Shown here: positions 16,958 through 25,751 of the stretch, one piece after another | How the letters are laid out: each line of letters begins with the position of its first letter | Numbering within the stretch: position 1 is the first letter of the stretch | Assembly: GCF_000400735.1 (NCBI RefSeq) | Contig: NZ_KE007367.1 | Span: forward strand, 707,882-771,881 | Direction of reading: 5' to 3' | Length of the DNA: 64,000 nucleotides | DNA from: Acinetobacter tandoii DSM 14970 = CIP 107469 | GTDB taxonomy: Bacteria; Pseudomonadota; Gammaproteobacteria; Pseudomonadales; Moraxellaceae | Made by a program: the position numbers and the translations under genes | Notes under the pieces: generated by a model | Seen by the model: the letters and a program-made list of their open reading frames with translations, nothing else | The model's database searches: none | What the model was told of the DNA's origin: nothing

Positions 16958-17968
16958 TTAACCTCCGATCATATGCATACTAATTTTTCTATAGGTTTGC
17001 TGTGCCTGAATGGCATGAAACCCCGCTTTTTTGTTCCAGATATAAGATTCAAGTTTCTGCTTTAACAGACTCGCATTTTGTTTCGTCTGAAGTTGCTCAA
17101 TTTCAGTTTTAAGCGCTTGCCCTTGTGTGGCAAATAGGCAGTTATAAAACTCGCCTTGTGCGGTCAACCGTAGACGATCACATTCTCCACAAAAGGCATG
17201 AGTAATGGTGGAGATAATGCCGATTTGATGCCCATCGACCCAATACTGTCTTGCTGGACTTCTGGACTGCTCTTGGATGGCTTGAACATTAAATTTCGAT
17301 GCAAGCGTATCCAGTATCTGCTGTTCACTGACCACATGTTCAGCGTTCCAATGTCGGTCACCATCCAAAGGCATAAATTCAATAAAACGTAGTGGAATAG
17401 CGAGGTCTTTTGCCCATTGCACCAAGGGAATGATTTGCTCATGATTTTGCCCTTGAATGAGCACACTGTTAATTTTTAATGGCAGCCCCACAGCTAATGC
17501 GGCTTGAATTCCCTCAAGCACGGGAGCAAGCTGCTTTTGGGTGAGCTGAAAGAACTGTATTGCATCTAAACTATCTAAACTGACATTTATACTGTCTAGC
17601 CCTGCACGTTTTAAATCTTGCGCATATTTTTTTAAGTAGTGACCATTGCTGGTCATCGAAATTTGTTTCAGTCCGATTTTTTTAAGTTTTTGCAGTTCCG
17701 CAACAAAATGCACAACCCCTTGACGCATTAAAGGTTCCCCACCCGTAATGCGAATATATTCAATCCCGTTTTGTACCATAAACTGGCAAAACTGAAACAA
17801 TGCCTCAAAGCTTAAAATCTGATGTTTCTTCATCCACTCAGGATGTTCAGGCATGCAATAGACGCACTTAAAATTACAGCGATCGGTCACTGAAATTCTG
17901 AGTTTACGCTTGCTGCGACCAAATTGATCTATAAATGCAGCACGGGTTTCTACCATAGATACTGTCAT
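16958..17968 (-). CDS. moaA: GTP 3',8-cyclase MoaA
   Basis: A 336-residue radical-SAM enzyme catalysing the first step of Moco synthesis. The SAM cluster motif C-N-F-K-C-V-Y-C is near the N-terminus, the second [4Fe-4S] site reads C-G-E-C-D-R-L-R-L-T with a downstream N-C-L-F, and the C-terminal Gly-Gly needed for activity is present (M-I-G-G). I chose the ATG at 17968, 8 bases after GGAA; the longer frame uses a TTG at 18004. It is the first gene of moaA-moaD-moaE-moaCB-moeA-modABC. A sigma-54-like promoter lies at 18061–18076. The ribosome site GGAAT can pair with ATTCC just upstream (5-bp stem). Confidence 0.94.
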   Translation of the reverse strand: MTVSMVETRAAFIDQFGRSKRKLRISVTDRCNFKCVYCMPEHPEWMKKHQILSFEALFQFCQFMVQNGIEYIRITGGEPLMRQGVVHFVAELQKLKKIGLKQISMTSNGHYLKKYAQDLKRAGLDSINVSLDSLDAIQFFQLTQKQLAPVLEGIQAALAVGLPLKINSVLIQGQNHEQIIPLVQWAKDLAIPLRFIEFMPLDGDRHWNAEHVVSEQQILDTLASKFNVQAIQEQSRSPARQYWVDGHQIGIISTITHAFCGECDRLRLTAQGEFYNCLFATQGQALKTEIEQLQTKQNASLLKQKLESYIWNKKAGFHAIQAQQTYRKISMHMIGG

Positions 17969-18025
17969 GCATGTTATTCCATGTGGGAATGACCAAATGC
18001 CCAAGAATTGTGCTTATTAACTGAT

Positions 18026-18042
18026 TGCACTTTGATTGTGCT
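18026..18042. promoter_or_regulatory. NtrC-like dyad in the moaA leader
   Basis: TGCAC–7 nt–GTGCT, 17 bp long, matches about 11 of 14 specified bases of the NtrC enhancer consensus TGCACCA-N3-TGGTGCA. It lies 19 bases inside the sigma-54-like element, between it and moaA, an unusual position for an enhancer. Seen by eye only. Confidence 0.4.
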
Positions 18043-18060
18043 CATAGCTATAAATGACTC

Positions 18061-18076
18061 AGCAATAAGTGTTCCA
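18061..18076 (-). promoter_or_regulatory. Sigma-54 (-24/-12) promoter upstream of moaA
   Basis: Read on the minus strand: TGGAACACTTATTGCT. GG and GC are exactly 10 bases apart, with a TTGCT -12 box, matching TGGCAC-N5-TTGCW except C→A after the GG. The predicted start is near 18050, about 80 bases before the chosen moaA ATG. Confidence 0.55.
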
Positions 18077-18096
18077 ACTTTGTGCTATCTCTGGAT

Positions 18097-18708
18097 TTAA
18101 TTAAGAAATTTTAATTGTTGGTACTGTTGTAGTTCATCGAGTGAGTTAATACTGTGAAAAAATAGATTTTTATGACTAAACCGTGCAACTTGAGGGTGCA
18201 TTTCAGCAAAACACTTTTTTAAACTGAACTGTTTTAGTTCAATGTCTCGATTTAATTTTTCCAACGCGCTACGTTTTAACAAACAGAAGGGATACAGTGC
18301 ACGTCCATTTAATTCGACATAAGCCACTTCAGCCTGTGTGTTTTTTGCCAGTACAGCATGAAGTTTCTCAAGCACACGAGATGGAATGTAGGTGACATCA
18401 CAAGGAATAAATAGAACATAGTCCGATGGGACATTTGTCCACGCGCTTTTCATGCCCATCAGTGGACCTAAAAACCCAGATTCCTCATCTTGATAATAGG
18501 CAATACTTGGCACTAAGGCGCGGTAAAGTGAATAGTCTCGATGGCTATTCACCCAAATAGAATTCACCTTCTGTTTTAGGGTTTGATGAATTTTTAAAAG
18601 CTGGATTTGATCATCAAAGGTTTGTAAAAGTTTATTCATTCCGTTCATACGTCGTGCTTGTCCTCCTGCAAGAATGACAAGATCAGTGGCAGGATAAGCT
18701 TTAATCAT
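18097..18708 (-). CDS. mobA: Molybdenum cofactor guanylyltransferase MobA
   Basis: A 203-residue nucleotidyltransferase that joins GMP to Moco, giving the bis-MGD cofactor used by DMSO-reductase-family enzymes such as the nitrate reductase encoded upstream. The N-terminal GTP-binding motif is L-A-G-G-Q-A-R-R-M-N-G-M-N-K, and F-I-P-C-D-V-T-Y is the metal-binding Asp region. Its start overlaps the nitrate reductase stop by 4 bases (18705–18708), so cofactor maturation and apoenzyme are coupled. A 92-base gap with a promoter separates its end from moaA. Confidence 0.93.
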   Translation of the reverse strand: MIKAYPATDLVILAGGQARRMNGMNKLLQTFDDQIQLLKIHQTLKQKVNSIWVNSHRDYSLYRALVPSIAYYQDEESGFLGPLMGMKSAWTNVPSDYVLFIPCDVTYIPSRVLEKLHAVLAKNTQAEVAYVELNGRALYPFCLLKRSALEKLNRDIELKQFSLKKCFAEMHPQVARFSHKNLFFHSINSLDELQQYQQLKFLN

Positions 18709-21485
18709 TCCACATCCTCCGTTTGACAGGCTTTAATTAAGCCGCGAATTTCAGGTAAGCAAGAACCACAATTGCCTCCTGCCTTTAAGCAAGCTGTAAC
18801 TTGCTTTTCATTGCTGATGTTTTTCTCTTTAATAGTTTCAATAATTCGATTTTTACCCACTTTAAAGCAACTACACACCAATGGGCCTTCATTGTTGTTC
18901 ATCGAAATAGGTTGACCCGCCAATAACGCTTTACGGTGCATGGCACTTAATCGCTCACGCTTAAATAATCCTGCAACCCAGTCTCGGTCTGGCAGTAAAC
19001 CACGTGGGGCAATATATAAACTGGCTATCAAAATGCCATCTTTTAAGACGATGCTATGACTGATTTGTGCCGAATGATCGTCAACATTTAACCATTCAAA
19101 ACTTTCATCTTGAAACGGTAAAAGTTCTTTTAAATGTTTGGTAATATCATCGTATTTACGGCGATCTGCCAGTTCATAACGAACAGCTTTGGCCGTGGTC
19201 ACTTTGGTCCACCACACACAGGTTTCTATAGAAGCCTTGACCATAGCAGCGTACTCATTGCGAGCATAAAATACGCCCTGCCATTGAGTATAAAATGGTT
19301 GCAGCATCACGGGTGTGTGCTTAAATTCTGGCTCACCTGAAATAGCATCCACCACAGGATTGACCACTCGACCAATGCGGGCATCTGAAGCGACTTGATC
19401 GTTCCAATGGATGGGGGCAAAAACTTGCCCACGACGGATGCCTTGAGAAATAGCAGTTTTTAAAACACAGCGCCCCCAAGTCGAAGACATTTCGACCAAG
19501 TCACCTTCTTTCAAACCATATTTCAAAGCATCCTGCGCATGAATCTCACAAAATGGTTCTGCACGATGCGTACTTAAGTTGGCCGATAATCCTGTTCGAC
19601 TCATGGTATGCCACTGATCACGTATACGACCAGTGTTCAAAGCCAGAGGATATTCACTGGTACAGGCATTTACAGGAGCAATATTTTCTACAGCAATAAA
19701 TTTGGCTTTACCATCAGGATGGCTAAATTGCCCATTGGTATAGATCTGTCGTACCGTTTCAATAGACTGTTGTTTATCCCATACTGGCCACTGAGTTGGA
19801 TTTAGATCATTGTATTCTTGTCCTGTTAGCCCTGTTAAACCTTGTAAATTGAAATAACGGAAAGTCTTTGATTCATCACGTTGTGCTAAGGGTACATTTT
19901 CACTGGCTGAAAGTTCTGCATGCTCGTTAAAAATTTCACTGACATTTTCAAAATTAAAACCAGAAAATCCCATTCTTTTTGCCACTTGCGAAACTGTCCA
20001 CCAGTCTGCTTTGGCCGTTCCCGGCGCATCTAAAAATGCCCGTTGTCTGGAAATACGTCGCTCAGAATTAGTCACCGTGCCATCTTTTTCCCCCCAACCT
20101 AAAGCAGGCAGTAAAACATCGGCAAATGCTGTCGTGTCGGTGTTCTGGCAAATATCTGAAACCACCACAAAAGGACATTTTTCTAAGGCACGTTTGACCT
20201 GATCTGCATTGGGTAAACTCACCACAGGATTGGTGGCCATAATCCAAAGTGCTTTAATTTTGCCACTTTCAACGGCTTCAAATAAATCAACAGCTTTTAA
20301 TCCAGCAGATTTAGCAATGACAGGACTTTGCCAAAAGTTTTGTACCAATTGCTGATGTTGAGGGTTATCAATATCTAAATGAGCTGCCAACATATTGGCT
20401 AAACCACCCACTTCACGGCCACCCATGGCATTCGGCTGACCTGTCATTGAAAATGGTGCCGCACCAATCTTGCCAATTTTTCCACTGTATAAATGGCAAT
20501 TGGTAATTGCATTGGCTTTATTCACACCTTGTGAAGACTGATTGACCCCCATTGAAAATAGGGTCATTACTCGTTCAGTTTGTGCAAATTTGGCATAAAA
20601 TTGTTGTAATTTCTCTAGTGTAATTCCCGTTTGTTTTGCGACATCTTCTGGATTTTGTTCTGCTTGGCTACTGAGCAAAGCAGCTTCAATACCTTGTGTA
20701 TTTGCATCAATAAAGGCTTGATCTGCACATCCATTTTGATGCAAATACTGCAGGAGTCCATTAAATAGTGCAATATCTTGCCCCGGTAAAATTGGCAAAT
20801 GTAAATCGGCTTGTTCACAAGTACTGGTAAAACGTGGATCAATCACAACCACAAAAATATCGCGTTCGGCTTTGACTTGCATAATCCGTTGATACAATAC
20901 GGGATGGCACCACGCCGTATTTGAACCCACCAAAACCACCATATCGGTTTGTTCGAAATCTTGGTAACTGGCAGGAACAATGTCTTCACCAAAAGCCCGT
21001 TTATGTGCGGCCACAGCAGATGACATACAGAGGCGAGAATTGGTATCAATATTGGCTGTACCTAAGTAGCCTTTTACGAATTTATTCACCACATAATAAT
21101 CTTCGGTCAGTAATTGCCCCGATACATAAAATGCGATGCTTTCAGCCCCATATTGCGCTATACAGCTTTGGAATTGCTGCGCAATTTGATTGAGTGCAGT
21201 ATCCCAAGTTGTTGTTGTTTGCTGTGTATTTCTTCCGAGCATGGGCTGTAATAAGCGCGTTTCCAACCCAAGTGTATCCGCCAAATTACTGCCTTTAATA
21301 CACAATTTTCCATAGTTAGAGGGATGTGATGCATCCCCCTCTACACTCACAACTTGACCTTGCGCCGTATGTTTGACATGTGCAACTACACCGCAACCCA
21401 CACCACAGTACGGACAGGTGGTTTTTGTGCTCGCTGTAACTGGAGCTGTTGAGTTTTGGAGTTCCACAAATGGAATACTGGTCAT
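18705..21485 (-). CDS. nasA: Assimilatory nitrate reductase, catalytic subunit
   Basis: A 926-residue cytoplasmic molybdoenzyme reducing nitrate to nitrite. The N-terminal [4Fe-4S] motif is C24-P-Y-C27-G-V-G-C31 with a fourth Cys in G-K-L-C-I-K-G near residue 62. The molybdopterin oxidoreductase body and the dinucleotide-binding domain follow (N-T-G-R-I-R-D-Q-W-H-T-M-S-R-T-G). The C-terminus (about 868–915) carries a BFD-like [2Fe-2S] domain (V-C-S-C-F-K-V-G … C-L-K-A-G-G-N-C-G-S-C), so electrons enter through a built-in ferredoxin-like centre. No signal peptide, as expected for a Nas rather than a Nap enzyme. Gene naming varies (nasA, nasC, narB). It lies between the NirD/flavoprotein fusion (60-base gap) and mobA (4-base overlap). 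Confidence 0.94.
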   Translation of the reverse strand: MTSIPFVELQNSTAPVTASTKTTCPYCGVGCGVVAHVKHTAQGQVVSVEGDASHPSNYGKLCIKGSNLADTLGLETRLLQPMLGRNTQQTTTTWDTALNQIAQQFQSCIAQYGAESIAFYVSGQLLTEDYYVVNKFVKGYLGTANIDTNSRLCMSSAVAAHKRAFGEDIVPASYQDFEQTDMVVLVGSNTAWCHPVLYQRIMQVKAERDIFVVVIDPRFTSTCEQADLHLPILPGQDIALFNGLLQYLHQNGCADQAFIDANTQGIEAALLSSQAEQNPEDVAKQTGITLEKLQQFYAKFAQTERVMTLFSMGVNQSSQGVNKANAITNCHLYSGKIGKIGAAPFSMTGQPNAMGGREVGGLANMLAAHLDIDNPQHQQLVQNFWQSPVIAKSAGLKAVDLFEAVESGKIKALWIMATNPVVSLPNADQVKRALEKCPFVVVSDICQNTDTTAFADVLLPALGWGEKDGTVTNSERRISRQRAFLDAPGTAKADWWTVSQVAKRMGFSGFNFENVSEIFNEHAELSASENVPLAQRDESKTFRYFNLQGLTGLTGQEYNDLNPTQWPVWDKQQSIETVRQIYTNGQFSHPDGKAKFIAVENIAPVNACTSEYPLALNTGRIRDQWHTMSRTGLSANLSTHRAEPFCEIHAQDALKYGLKEGDLVEMSSTWGRCVLKTAISQGIRRGQVFAPIHWNDQVASDARIGRVVNPVVDAISGEPEFKHTPVMLQPFYTQWQGVFYARNEYAAMVKASIETCVWWTKVTTAKAVRYELADRRKYDDITKHLKELLPFQDESFEWLNVDDHSAQISHSIVLKDGILIASLYIAPRGLLPDRDWVAGLFKRERLSAMHRKALLAGQPISMNNNEGPLVCSCFKVGKNRIIETIKEKNISNEKQVTACLKAGGNCGSCLPEIRGLIKACQTEDVE

Positions 21486-21545
21486 ACGGTGCTCCCTATT
21501 CTTACTTTTAAAACCATGGCAGCAAAAAATGATGCGTGATCTGAA

Positions 21546-23165
21546 TTAACCTACTTTTTTTAATGCAAAATCCCGACCAAAAAGCAGCTTATTGCGAATA
21601 TTGGAAATTGGGGTTTGATCTGCAATCAGTTCGGCATACCAAGCACCATCTTCTGTATCTCCGAACAAGACGGCTCCAATGACTTTGTCCTGTTGAATGA
21701 TGATGCGTTTATAAATTTGACGTTTTTCATCATTTAAAATAATGTCTTCAAAATTATCTTTAGGCTCAAAATTCCCTGCCGAAAACACATCGACACCACT
21801 GACTTTTAATTGGGTCGGAACCGTTGGAGCTTTAAAGGTCAGACTGCCATGCTCTGCCAAGTGACTCGCGCAAATAAAAGCTTGTCCCCATAAAGGCTCG
21901 ACTAAACCAAAGGTCTGACTGCGATGTTCAATACATTCACCCACTGCATAAATACTTGGGTCAAAAGTTTGCATGGTGTCATTCACCATCACCCCTCGGT
22001 TGGTTCTGAGTCCTGCACTTTGCGCTAGGCCAATATTCGGGCGAATACCAACTGCAAAGACCACCAAATCTGCATCTAACACGCTGCCATCTTTTAAACG
22101 TACTTGGCGGACTTGACCATCTGTACCCACTAGCTCTTCAGTATTGGCTTCAGTAATAATTCGAATCCCTTTTTGCTCAATACTATGACGAAGCATTTGA
22201 CTGGCACGATCATCCAGTTGACGTTCCATAATCCGATTCATTAAATGTAAAACGGTAACATTCATGCCACGGCGTTTTAAGCCATAAGCAGCTTCTAAAC
22301 CAAGTAAACCAGCACCAATCACCACGGCATTACGCTTGTTCTCACAATATTCCAGCATGGTATTGACATCATAAATATCACGGAAACTTACGACGCCTTT
22401 TAGGTCGGCACCTTTAACTGGCGGTACAAAAGGCTTAGACCCTGTGGCTAAAATGAGTCGGTCATAATCCACCACAATGCCTGTTTGGGTATGTACTTGT
22501 TTACGTGGTCGATCTATTTTCACGGCAGGATCATCTGCAATAAAACGTATACCTTTGTCGCGATACCATGCATGTGGGTGCAGCATAATGTCTTCAACCG
22601 TTTTTTCACCAGATAACACTGGCGATAGCATAATGCGGTTATAGTTGCCCCATGGCTCTTCACCAATGACGGTAATTTCATAACGATCAGGTGCCATATC
22701 CAATAAATCTTCAAGACAGCGCATACCTGCCAAACCATTTCCAACCAAAACCAGCTTCATTTTTTCTAAAGAAGGCACATTGTTGGTGATATAGGTTTTT
22801 TGTGCTGTTGGACTCACCCAAACACGGCCATCTTGAATTTTGGTTGGGAACACCAGTAGTTTTTGATCTTTATCTTCTAAACAACGTCCAGTGGCTAAAC
22901 TAAAATGCTGCTTATAAATGGGCGATGCAATAACACGTTCACCTTGTAAGTCGCCAATAATGCCACGGCTCATGACATTGGCTTGGCTGAAAGGATCTTT
23001 ATTGCTCAGTGCATAAACGCGTTTTTCTGTCCCTACACGGAACAAAGCAATTGCTTGCCCTTCAACCAAAGCCCCTACGCCCGTATTTGGGGTGATGTCA
23101 TTTAAATCACAGACCTCAACCCAGTTTTGATCTGGAAGCATATTTTTATCATTTAAAATCGTCAT
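21546..23165 (-). CDS. NirD-like domain fused to a NasC/NirB-like FAD/NAD(P)H oxidoreductase
   Basis: A 539-residue two-part protein. Residues 1 to about 115 match NirD, the Rieske-fold small subunit of NADH nitrite reductase (S-Q-A-N-V-M-S-R-G-I-I-G-D, V-I-A-S-P-I-Y-K-Q-H-F). As in most NirD proteins the Cys/His ligands of a true Rieske cluster are missing. From about residue 135 a pyridine-nucleotide-disulfide oxidoreductase begins: G-N-G-L-A-G for FAD, G-A-G-L-L-G-L-E-A-A for NAD(P)H, and V-F-A-V-G-I-R-P. This resembles the N-terminal half of NirB and the NasC electron-transfer subunit. It lacks the BFD cluster domain, which instead sits at the C-terminus of the nitrate reductase next door. 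It probably supplies electrons to nitrate reductase and the NirD part to NirB; this is inference. Confidence 0.85.
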   Translation of the reverse strand: MTILNDKNMLPDQNWVEVCDLNDITPNTGVGALVEGQAIALFRVGTEKRVYALSNKDPFSQANVMSRGIIGDLQGERVIASPIYKQHFSLATGRCLEDKDQKLLVFPTKIQDGRVWVSPTAQKTYITNNVPSLEKMKLVLVGNGLAGMRCLEDLLDMAPDRYEITVIGEEPWGNYNRIMLSPVLSGEKTVEDIMLHPHAWYRDKGIRFIADDPAVKIDRPRKQVHTQTGIVVDYDRLILATGSKPFVPPVKGADLKGVVSFRDIYDVNTMLEYCENKRNAVVIGAGLLGLEAAYGLKRRGMNVTVLHLMNRIMERQLDDRASQMLRHSIEQKGIRIITEANTEELVGTDGQVRQVRLKDGSVLDADLVVFAVGIRPNIGLAQSAGLRTNRGVMVNDTMQTFDPSIYAVGECIEHRSQTFGLVEPLWGQAFICASHLAEHGSLTFKAPTVPTQLKVSGVDVFSAGNFEPKDNFEDIILNDEKRQIYKRIIIQQDKVIGAVLFGDTEDGAWYAELIADQTPISNIRNKLLFGRDFALKKVG

Positions 23166-23179
23166 TTACGTTCTCCTTA

Positions 23180-25726
23180 TTATGCTTCAACCATTGGAAT
23201 ACGGTCTTCAGCGCGTTCTGCGCTGTTTAATGGGCGAATTTGTCCGCGTTCTTGAGTAAATTGAATGTGTGGATCGGCTTGCTGTTCAGCGCTTGCATTG
23301 ATATAAGTTTGGAAACGTTTACGAATTTCAGGGTTCTCAACTGCTGTACGCCATTCATCTTGATAAGTCCCAACAATGTGCTGCATACGACGTTCAAGTT
23401 CTGTGGCTAAACCCAGTGAGTCTTCAATAATCACGGATTTCAGATAATCCAAACCACCTTCCATGTTGTCGCGCCATACGCTGGTGCGTTGTAAACGATC
23501 TGCGGTTTGTATGTAGAACATAAAGAAACGGTCGATATAACGAATTAGAGTTTCGGTATCCAAGTCAGATGCGATCAGTTCTGCATGGCGTGGTTTCATG
23601 CCACCATTACCACAGACATAGAGGTTCCAGCCTTTTTCAGTGGCAATCACACCGACATCTTTACCTTGGGCTTCTGCACATTCACGGGTACAGCCCGAAA
23701 CTGCCATTTTTAATTTATGTGGTGAACGTAAACCTTTGTAGCGGTTTTCAAGGAAGATGGCTAAACCGACTGAATCATCCACACCATAACGACACCATGT
23801 ACTGCCGACACAAGATTTAACCGTGCGTAATGATTTACCGTAAGCATGACCAGACTCAAAACCTGCGGCATTCAACTCTTCCCAAATCAACGGCAGTTGG
23901 TGCACTTGTGCGCCAAACATATCAACACGTTGTCCGCCCGTAATTTTGGTGTACAGGTTGTATTTTTTGGCAATTTGACCTATAGCAATTAAGCCATCTG
24001 GTGTGACTTCACCGCCAGCCATACGTGGTACAACAGAGTAAGAACCATCTTTTTGGATGTTTCCTAAATAGTAGTCGTTACTGTCTTGTAAACCTGCATG
24101 ACTTGGTTCAAGTACGAAATCATTCCAGCAAGACGCTAAAATGTTTGCAGCCGTTGGTTTGCAAATATCACAGCCCAAACCATGCCCATGCTGATGAATC
24201 AGGTCATCGAAGGTTTTAATTTCATTCACACGAACCAAGTGATAGAGCTCTTGGCGTGAGTATGGGAAGTGTTCGCAAATATGATTGTTGACCGTGACGC
24301 CTTGACGTTGTAATTCAGACTTCAATACCTGCGTTACTAAAGGAGCACAACCCCCACAAGCCGTCGCAGCTTTGGTACATTTCTTTAATGCCCCCAAAGA
24401 GGTCGATCCGTCACTAATGGCTTGACAAATATCGGCTTTCGATACGTTATTACATGAACATATGGTCGCACTGTCTGGCAGTAAGTCGACACCACTGCCG
24501 CCTGCTTTAGCGCCTGAGTCAGCAAACCCTGGCATGATGAGGCTTTCTGGAACTTCGGGTAATGCCAGACCATTTAACATCATTTGTAGCAAGTCGCTAT
24601 ATTCTTTGGCATCACCCACCAATACAGCACCCAAAAGTTTGGTTTTTTCTGCATTGACCACGATTTTTTTATACACCAATGCATCTTCATCGGCATAGAA
24701 ATAGCTCAATGAATTTGGAGTCATGGCATGTGCATCACCCACTGATGCGACATCTACACCCATTAACTTTAATTTGGTGCTCATGTCTGCACCAGCGAAG
24801 AGGTTACATTCTTGCTGCATCACATGCTTGGCCGCAATACGTGCCATGTCATAGCCCGGTGCGACTAAGCCAAAAATTTTATTGTTCCAAAGCGCACACT
24901 CACCAATGGCATAAATATCTTCATGACTGGTTTGGCAATAATCATTAATCACAATACCGCCACGCTCACCAATGGCTAAACCGCTTGAGCGGGCAAGTTC
25001 ATCGCGTGGGCGAATACCTGCTGAAAATAAGACGATATCGGTTTCAAGTTCAGAACCATCACCAAATTTCATTACATGAACTGCGGATGAGCCATCTTCA
25101 ATACATTGTGTGGCTTTTTGGGTATGAACTTTGACCCCGAGGTTTTCAATTTTAGTACGGAGTACTTTGCCGCCTAAATCATCAATTTGCACCGCCATTA
25201 AGCGTGGCGCAAACTCTACCACATGCGTTTCTAAGTTCAGGTCACGGAGCGCCTTTGCTGCTTCAAGTCCTAATAAGCCACCACCAATCACCACACCTGT
25301 TTTTGCATTGAAACTGGCCGCTTTAATGGCATCTAAGTCTTCAATAGTGCGGTAAACAAAACAGTTTTTGCGTTCATTACCCGGAATGGGCGGTACAAAA
25401 GCATAAGAGCCTGTCGCTAAAACCAATTTGTCATAGCTAAGTGTTTCACCCTGATTGGTGGTCACAAATTTATTTTCTGGATCAATTGCAGTGGCTTTGG
25501 TATTTAAACGTAGATCAATTCCATAAGCATCGGCAAAGTCTGCACGTGCAAGTGACAAATCTTTGGCACTTTTTCCAGAAAAGTATTCGGTTAAATGCAC
25601 GCGGTCATACGCTAAACGTGGTTCTTCTGCCAAAATGGTAATTTCTACTTCATCACCTGCCTGCTCAAGTACACTCTCAATGAACTTGTGCCCGACCATA
25701 CCGTGACCAATCATAAGTAGTTTCAT
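23180..25726 (-). CDS. nirB: NADH-dependent nitrite reductase large subunit NirB
   Basis: An 848-residue enzyme that reduces nitrite to ammonium with six electrons, close to the length of E. coli NirB. Order of domains: FAD (G-H-G-M-V-G-H) and NAD(P)H (G-G-G-L-L-G-L-E-A-A) domains; BFD-like [2Fe-2S] domain near 420–470 (C-S-C-N-N-V, C-G-G-C); then the ferredoxin-like and siroheme/[4Fe-4S] catalytic half, with C-V-G-S-T-W-C near 637 and C-T-R-E-C near 676, the four cysteines of the siroheme-Fe4S site. It lies 25 bases after narK and 14 bases before the NirD fusion. Confidence 0.95.
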   Translation of the reverse strand: MKLLMIGHGMVGHKFIESVLEQAGDEVEITILAEEPRLAYDRVHLTEYFSGKSAKDLSLARADFADAYGIDLRLNTKATAIDPENKFVTTNQGETLSYDKLVLATGSYAFVPPIPGNERKNCFVYRTIEDLDAIKAASFNAKTGVVIGGGLLGLEAAKALRDLNLETHVVEFAPRLMAVQIDDLGGKVLRTKIENLGVKVHTQKATQCIEDGSSAVHVMKFGDGSELETDIVLFSAGIRPRDELARSSGLAIGERGGIVINDYCQTSHEDIYAIGECALWNNKIFGLVAPGYDMARIAAKHVMQQECNLFAGADMSTKLKLMGVDVASVGDAHAMTPNSLSYFYADEDALVYKKIVVNAEKTKLLGAVLVGDAKEYSDLLQMMLNGLALPEVPESLIMPGFADSGAKAGGSGVDLLPDSATICSCNNVSKADICQAISDGSTSLGALKKCTKAATACGGCAPLVTQVLKSELQRQGVTVNNHICEHFPYSRQELYHLVRVNEIKTFDDLIHQHGHGLGCDICKPTAANILASCWNDFVLEPSHAGLQDSNDYYLGNIQKDGSYSVVPRMAGGEVTPDGLIAIGQIAKKYNLYTKITGGQRVDMFGAQVHQLPLIWEELNAAGFESGHAYGKSLRTVKSCVGSTWCRYGVDDSVGLAIFLENRYKGLRSPHKLKMAVSGCTRECAEAQGKDVGVIATEKGWNLYVCGNGGMKPRHAELIASDLDTETLIRYIDRFFMFYIQTADRLQRTSVWRDNMEGGLDYLKSVIIEDSLGLATELERRMQHIVGTYQDEWRTAVENPEIRKRFQTYINASAEQQADPHIQFTQERGQIRPLNSAERAEDRIPMVEA

Positions 25727-25751
25727 ATTCTTTCTCCTTAAATTTTTTTAC

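Noticed and set aside
17164..17466. 100-residue frame inside moaA and similar long shadow frames across the window
   Set aside because: They lie within well-supported genes in other frames and have no recognisable protein pattern.
17969..18060. Molybdenum-cofactor riboswitch upstream of moaA
   Set aside because: The leader is only about 80 bases and shows no multi-helix Moco fold. Only a weak 5-bp ribosome-site stem is visible.
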